From: Bog-532 sp963824545
GTDB taxonomy: Bacteria; Actinomycetota; Actinomycetes; Streptosporangiales; Streptosporangiaceae
DNA length: 64,000 nucleotides
Assembly: GCA_963824545.1 (NCBI GenBank)
Contig: CAWGPP010000027.1
Location: 62,001 to 126,000 of the forward strand
Direction of reading: 5' to 3'
The position numbers and the translations under genes are program-made. Below are positions 62,066 to 64,000 of the stretch, piece after piece; position 1 is the stretch's first letter, and every line of letters begins with the position of its first letter. The notes beneath the pieces were generated by a model. That model did no database searches. It saw nothing but the letters and a program-made list of their open reading frames with translations, and had not been told where the DNA came from.

Positions 62066-62971
62066 CCGCCGTTCCGCAACGCCAGCTCGTTCTCGAGCGT
62101 GCTGTACGTCAGCTCGACCTACGGCCTGATGGCCGCTCCGGTCGCGCTGCTGATGATCGGCGGTGAGTTCGACCTGTCGGCCGGGGTCGCGGTCACCAGT
62201 TCGGCCTTGTGCGCTTCGCTGTTCAGCTACGAGTTCACCACGAACGTCTGGGTCGGCGTGCTCGTGGCCCTGGCCCTGTCCCTCACGGTCGGGTTCCTGA
62301 ACGGCTGGATCGTGGTCAAGACCGGGATCCCGAGCTTCCTGGTCACCCTGGGCACGTTCTTCATGCTGCAGGGCCTCAACCTGGCCCTGACGCAGACCAT
62401 CACCAACCAGGTGGCCAGCCCGAGCATCTCCGACATGCAGGGCTTCAGCTCCGCGCAGAAGGTGTTCGCCTCCAGCTTCAACATCGGCGGCGTGAACATC
62501 CGCACCTCGATCATCTACTGGATCGTGATCGTCGCGATCGCGACCTGGATCCTGCTGCGGACCCACATCGGCAACTGGATCTTCTCGGTCGGCGGATCCG
62601 CGCCCAGCGCCCGCGCGGTCGGCGTTCCGGTGGGCAGGATGAAGATTGCCCTGTTCATGGGGGTGGGCCTGCTGGCCTGGTTCACCGGCATGATCACCTT
62701 GTTCCAGTTCAACACGATTCAGTCCGGCCAGGGCGTCGGCAACGAGTTCGTCTACATCATCGCGGCGGTGGTCGGCGGGTGCCTGCTCACCGGCGGCTAC
62801 GGCTCGGCGGTCGGCGCGGGCATCGGCGCGCTCATCTTCGGCATGGTCAACCAGGGCATCGTCTACGCCGGCTGGGACCCCGACTGGTTCACGTTCTTCG
62901 TCGGCGCGCTGCTGCTCGGCGCGATCCTGCTCAACACCTTCATCCGTCGCCGTGCGGAGGCACATAGATGA
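62066..62971 (+). pseudogene. Sugar ABC transporter permease (RbsC type), N-terminus lost
   Basis: From PPFRNASSFSSVLYVSSTYG onward the sequence is a normal RbsC-type permease of about 300 residues: GGEFDLSAGVAVTSSALCAS, PSFLVTLGTFFMLQGLNLAL, FIIAAVVGG-like VYIIAAVVGGCLLTGGYGSA. About the first 50 residues and the start codon are absent; in this sequence it is read through from the binding-protein remnant. It ends with an ATGA overlap to the ATPase gene. Confidence 0.75.
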
Positions 62972-63378
62972 CCAGCACACTGGAAAATGAGAAGAAGACC
63001 ACCGAACCGCTGGTCCGGCTGGCCCACGCAGGCAAGCACTACGGTACCATCATCGCGCTGTCCGACATCAACCTGGAGGTCAGCGCGGGCGAGGTGACCT
63101 GCGTGCTCGGCGACAACGGCGCGGGCAAGTCGACGCTTATCAAGATCATCGCCGGGCTGCACCAGCCGAGCGAGGGCAGCTACGAGGTCGAGGGCGAGCC
63201 GGTGAACTTCAGCTCCCCGCGCGAGGCGCTGGAGCGCGGCATCGCGACCGTGTACCAGGACCTGGCCGTCGTCCCGCTGATGCCGGTATGGCGGAATTTC
63301 TTCCTCGGCAACGAGAAGCGCAAGGGCCCGCGGATGGACATGCCGAACGAGTCCCGCACGGGCAACCCGCCGGCATGA
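62968..63378 (+). pseudogene. Sugar ABC transporter ATPase, internally deleted
   Basis: 136 residues where about 260 are expected. Walker A is intact (LGDNGAGKST) and the Q-loop region is present (ERGIATVYQDLAVVPLMPVW). After NFFLGNEKRKGP the signature motif and Walker B are missing and a short tail (MPNESRTGNPPA) follows. Start and stop both keep ATGA overlaps with their neighbours, so the loss is inside the gene. Confidence 0.75.
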
Positions 63379-63524
63379 GACAGCGGATCCGGATCGGGCT
63401 GGGCCGCATGGGGCGGATCCACGCGGCCAGCCGGTCCGGCCGGTGCCAGGGCCGGACCGTCACGGTCGAGCCGCAGCGTTCCGGGGACAACGTCCGCTGC
63501 ACCGTCAAGCAGGAGAACCGGTGA
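63375..63524 (+). pseudogene. Gfo/Idh/MocA (inositol dehydrogenase-like) remnant
   Basis: A 49-residue frame between ATPase and iolC. RIGLGRMGRIHAA is the Rossmann start of inositol dehydrogenase-like proteins; SRSGRCQGRTVTVEP resembles the last residues of the same family (ASxxGRTVTVE). Everything between, normally about 300 residues, is gone. ATGA and GTGA overlaps with both neighbours are kept. Confidence 0.6.
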
Positions 63525-64000
63525 CCACGCAGGAACCCCTCGAGGTGCTCACCATGGGCCGGATCGGGGTCGACATCTATCCGCTGCAGACCGGCCGTTC
63601 GCTGCGGCACGTCGAGACCTTCGGCAAGTACCTCGGCGGCAGCCCGACCAACGTCGCGGTCGCGGCGGCACGCTACGGGCGGCGGGCCGCGGTCATCAGC
63701 CGGACCGGCCAGGACCCGTTCGGCGACTACATCCACGACGCCCTGCGAGGCTTCGGCGTGGACGACCGTTTCGTGACGGCCGTGCCCTCGCTGCCGACCC
63801 CGGTCACGTTCTGCGAGATCTTCCCGCCGGACGACTTCCCGCTGTACTTCTACCGCTACCCGACCGCGCCGGATCTGCAGATCGAACGCAGCGAACTCGA
63901 TCTGGAGGCCATCGCGGCGGCGGGCATCTTCTGGATGACGGGCACCGGGCTGTGCCAGGAACCGAGCCGGAGCGCGACGCTGCGGGCCCTCGAGGCACGG
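63521..64000 (+). CDS. iolC: 5-dehydro-2-deoxygluconokinase, runs off window
   Basis: 160 residues to the window edge, from GTG 63521 (AGGAGA upstream; GTGA overlap with the previous frame). PfkB sugar kinase start: EVLTMGRIGVDIYPLQTGRS, ETFGKYLGGSPTNVAVAAAR and RTGQDPFGDYIHDALRGFGV. The DIYPLQ and FGKYLGGSPTNVA phrases are characteristic of IolC, which phosphorylates 5-dehydro-2-deoxygluconate in myo-inositol breakdown. This names the neighbouring transporter and dehydrogenase genes as an inositol locus. Confidence 0.88.
   Translation, partial: MTTQEPLEVLTMGRIGVDIYPLQTGRSLRHVETFGKYLGGSPTNVAVAAARYGRRAAVISRTGQDPFGDYIHDALRGFGVDDRFVTAVPSLPTPVTFCEIFPPDDFPLYFYRYPTAPDLQIERSELDLEAIAAAGIFWMTGTGLCQEPSRSATLRALEAR

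Noticed and set aside
62066..62971. A natural binding protein-permease fusion
   Set aside because: Signal peptide and one lobe are missing and an in-frame stop is present, so deletion is the simpler reading.
61145..62980. A 611-codon minus-strand frame opposite the sugar transporter genes
   Set aside because: Composition is Asp/Arg/His-rich shadow sequence; the plus strand shows transporter motifs.

Overview
The window is very GC-rich, uses many GTG starts and has tightly packed or overlapping genes on both strands. It carries families typical of actinomycetes: a GAF/ANTAR regulator, a DUF222-type HNH protein, DUF6131, Trypco1, MEDS/HATPase, an ECF42-like sigma factor with a DGPF partner, and a class F-like sortase. 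It looks like chromosomal DNA of a soil-type, probably filamentous, actinomycete. No rRNA, tRNA or CRISPR array was recognised.

Layout. 1-20 kb holds mixed metabolic and housekeeping genes: copper amine oxidase, a membrane protein and a sulfurtransferase in one coupled operon; a sortase facing a cell-wall-anchored protein; SDR, patatin and other hydrolases; the sigma/DGPF pair; a DEAD-box helicase; a DksA-like protein; a Nudix hydrolase. 20.7-26.4 kb is a four-gene, translationally coupled operon encoding an SMC-like ATPase, two different small winged-helix-type proteins and a kleisin-like protein. It resembles MukBEF/Mks/Wadjet condensins, but no JetD-type nuclease is adjacent. 26.4-39 kb is an accessory zone: aldehyde dehydrogenase, an F420-type reductase, a Trypco1/trypsin-like protease/membrane-protein operon, a sedolisin, an ANTAR regulator, tandem repeats, a DUF222/HNH gene, and an EndoU toxin with a MafI-like immunity gene. 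40-48 kb is a glycoside-use locus: beta-glucuronidase diverging from an ABC sugar importer, then a GH1 beta-glucosidase and a ROK repressor with a clear operator candidate. 48-57 kb holds cold-shock protein, methyltransferase, trehalose-6-phosphate synthase, two tandem phospholipase C-like phosphoesterases, GNAT, MEDS-HATPase and VOC genes. 57-64 kb is a carbohydrate, probably inositol, locus: LacI repressor with promoter and palindromic operator, oxidoreductase, sugar isomerase, GntR regulator, sugar ABC transporter and iolC, which runs off the right edge.

Many genes are damaged. At least five carry an apparent single-base frameshift: serine hydrolase, methyltransferase, one SMC-operon subunit, sedolisin and HNH. 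At least six have lost a large internal block while keeping recognisable ends, including a solute-binding protein joined to a permease. Photolyase and acyl-CoA ligase survive only as 3' ends. This means either real decay or assembly error, and it should be settled before function is assigned to those genes.

The most interesting candidates are the SMC-like operon, the Trypco1-protease operon, the orphan EndoU/immunity pair, and a 58-bp double-palindrome repeat found twice.
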